The position numbers and the translations under genes are program-made. Source: Sulfurovum sp. (GTDB lineage: Bacteria; Campylobacterota; Campylobacteria; Campylobacterales; Sulfurovaceae). Taken from it: a stretch of 7,295 nt of DNA. Positions 6,728-7,295 of the stretch are shown here, piece by piece. A model generated the notes under the pieces. The model worked only from the letters and a program-made list of their open reading frames with translations. It was not told the DNA's origin and did not search any database. Location of the stretch: the NCBI GenBank assembly GCA_021159425.1, contig JAGGRU010000277.1:1-7295 (forward strand), written 5' to 3'. The stretch's first letter is position 1; each line of letters opens with the position of its first letter.

Positions 6728-7295
6728 GCTAATCCTAATTTAGCCTTAAAATCAGCGATACAATTCGTACAATCTTTCATCGTATTTGTATCAACAATGA
6801 TATAAAGTGCATCTATATTTAATATCGTTAATTCATGTTTTTCAACAGTGATAATAGCCTCTTTTTTAAACTTTGTCATAATACGTGAAAATGTTTCAGG
6901 CGTGAGATTAAGGATGGAAGCGATCTCATTATTTTTAAGTCGGTTAAATATATTCACTTTTTTGATCATAAGATCAGCTACTTTTGCTTCTGAAGAGAGA
7001 ATGGTCTCTTTATGTACCAATGCAGAGAGCAGCATCACTTTTCCGGTAAGCGACTTGATAAGTTCTAAAGAGAATTTTGGCTGAGAAAGATATTCAGTAA
7101 GTTTATCAAAATGAAGTAATCCGATTGCCCCGTCACTTACAAATTCACAGGTAGCAGGAAAAGCTTCCTGCTCAAAACATGCAAACTCTGCGATGAGCCC
7201 CGGAGCATTAAAACGATTGATCTGTATTTGAGACCCTTTGGGAGATGTTTTATAAAGCTTCACACTTCCTTCCATCAGGATATGAAGGTAATCAC
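6724..7295 (-). CDS. Crp/Fnr-family transcription regulator, FNR/DNR-like (5' end outside window)
   Basis: 189 residues are visible. The open frame continues past the apparent Met at 7275 to the right edge as DYLHILMEGSVKLYK, which is the middle of a Crp-type cNMP-binding beta-roll. The true start and first strands are therefore missing. After the sensor domain come a long dimer helix and a winged helix-turn-helix. The recognition helix (codons at 6903-6883) reads TPETFSR. Its E..SR pattern is that of FNR and DNR (FNR E209, S212, R213, from memory), not the E..GR of CRP, and predicts binding to TTGAT-N4-ATCAA boxes like the three in this window. The N-terminal cysteines that would separate an oxygen-sensing FNR from an NO-sensing DNR/NnrR cannot be seen. 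Near the C-terminus is an unusual KDCTNC motif (C-x2-C). It is convergent with nirDL. Confidence 0.9.
   Translation of the reverse strand, partial: DYLHILMEGSVKLYKTSPKGSQIQINRFNAPGLIAEFACFEQEAFPATCEFVSDGAIGLLHFDKLTEYLSQPKFSLELIKSLTGKVMLLSALVHKETILSSEAKVADLMIKKVNIFNRLKNNEIASILNLTPETFSRIMTKFKKEAIITVEKHELTILNIDALYIIVDTNTMKDCTNCIADFKAKLGLA

Noticed and set aside
7273..7275. ATG as the start of the Crp/Fnr gene
   Set aside because: The frame stays open to the window edge and the upstream residues DYLHIL fit the cNMP-binding domain, so this Met is internal.

Overview
The window looks like chromosomal DNA from a denitrifying epsilonproteobacterium (Campylobacterota, something like Sulfurovum or Sulfurimonas). 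The evidence is the AT-rich composition, a NapA of the long epsilonproteobacterial type placed first in its operon, and a fused siroheme decarboxylase of the NirDL type. The genus is an inference; no rRNA gene or other taxonomic marker is present.

Layout from left to right. (1) Positions 1-2608, minus strand: napA, the catalytic subunit of periplasmic nitrate reductase, running off the left edge so that its C-terminus is missing. (2) Positions 2609-2890: the napA promoter region with an FNR-type box, followed by a cluster of overlapping palindromes that closes the next transcription unit. (3) Positions 2891-4840, minus strand: a three-gene unit. In transcription order it encodes a small DUF2249/TusA-like protein, a 12-helix membrane protein with a heme-copper-oxidase/NnrS-like fold, and a DUF59 (MIP18/SufT-like) protein. 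The first two genes overlap by one base, and the unit has its own perfect FNR-type box. (4) Positions 4936-5505, minus strand: a precorrin-2 dehydrogenase (SirC/CysG N-terminal type). (5) Positions 5506-5646: a divergent control region with a third FNR-type box. (6) Positions 5647-6642, plus strand: nirDL, the fused siroheme decarboxylase of heme d1 synthesis. (7) Positions 6724-7295, minus strand: a Crp/Fnr-family regulator whose N-terminus lies beyond the right edge.

Functionally the genes fit together. NapA makes nitrite. SirC leads towards siroheme, and NirDL decarboxylates siroheme on the way to heme d1, the cofactor of cytochrome cd1 nitrite reductase (NirS, not in this window). The three-gene unit resembles the accessory genes that accompany nitric oxide handling in denitrifiers, but its exact role is unknown. 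Three TTGAT-N4-ATCAA boxes stand 32-33 bp from a -10 element, as in class II FNR/DNR activation. The Crp/Fnr protein in the window carries the recognition-helix residues (E..SR) expected for that box.

A second layer is a family of three short palindromes with a GTAG head. One lies inside the three-gene unit. Two lie as an inverted pair between nirDL and the regulator gene, an arrangement that matches REP/REPIN elements mobilised by RAYT transposases.
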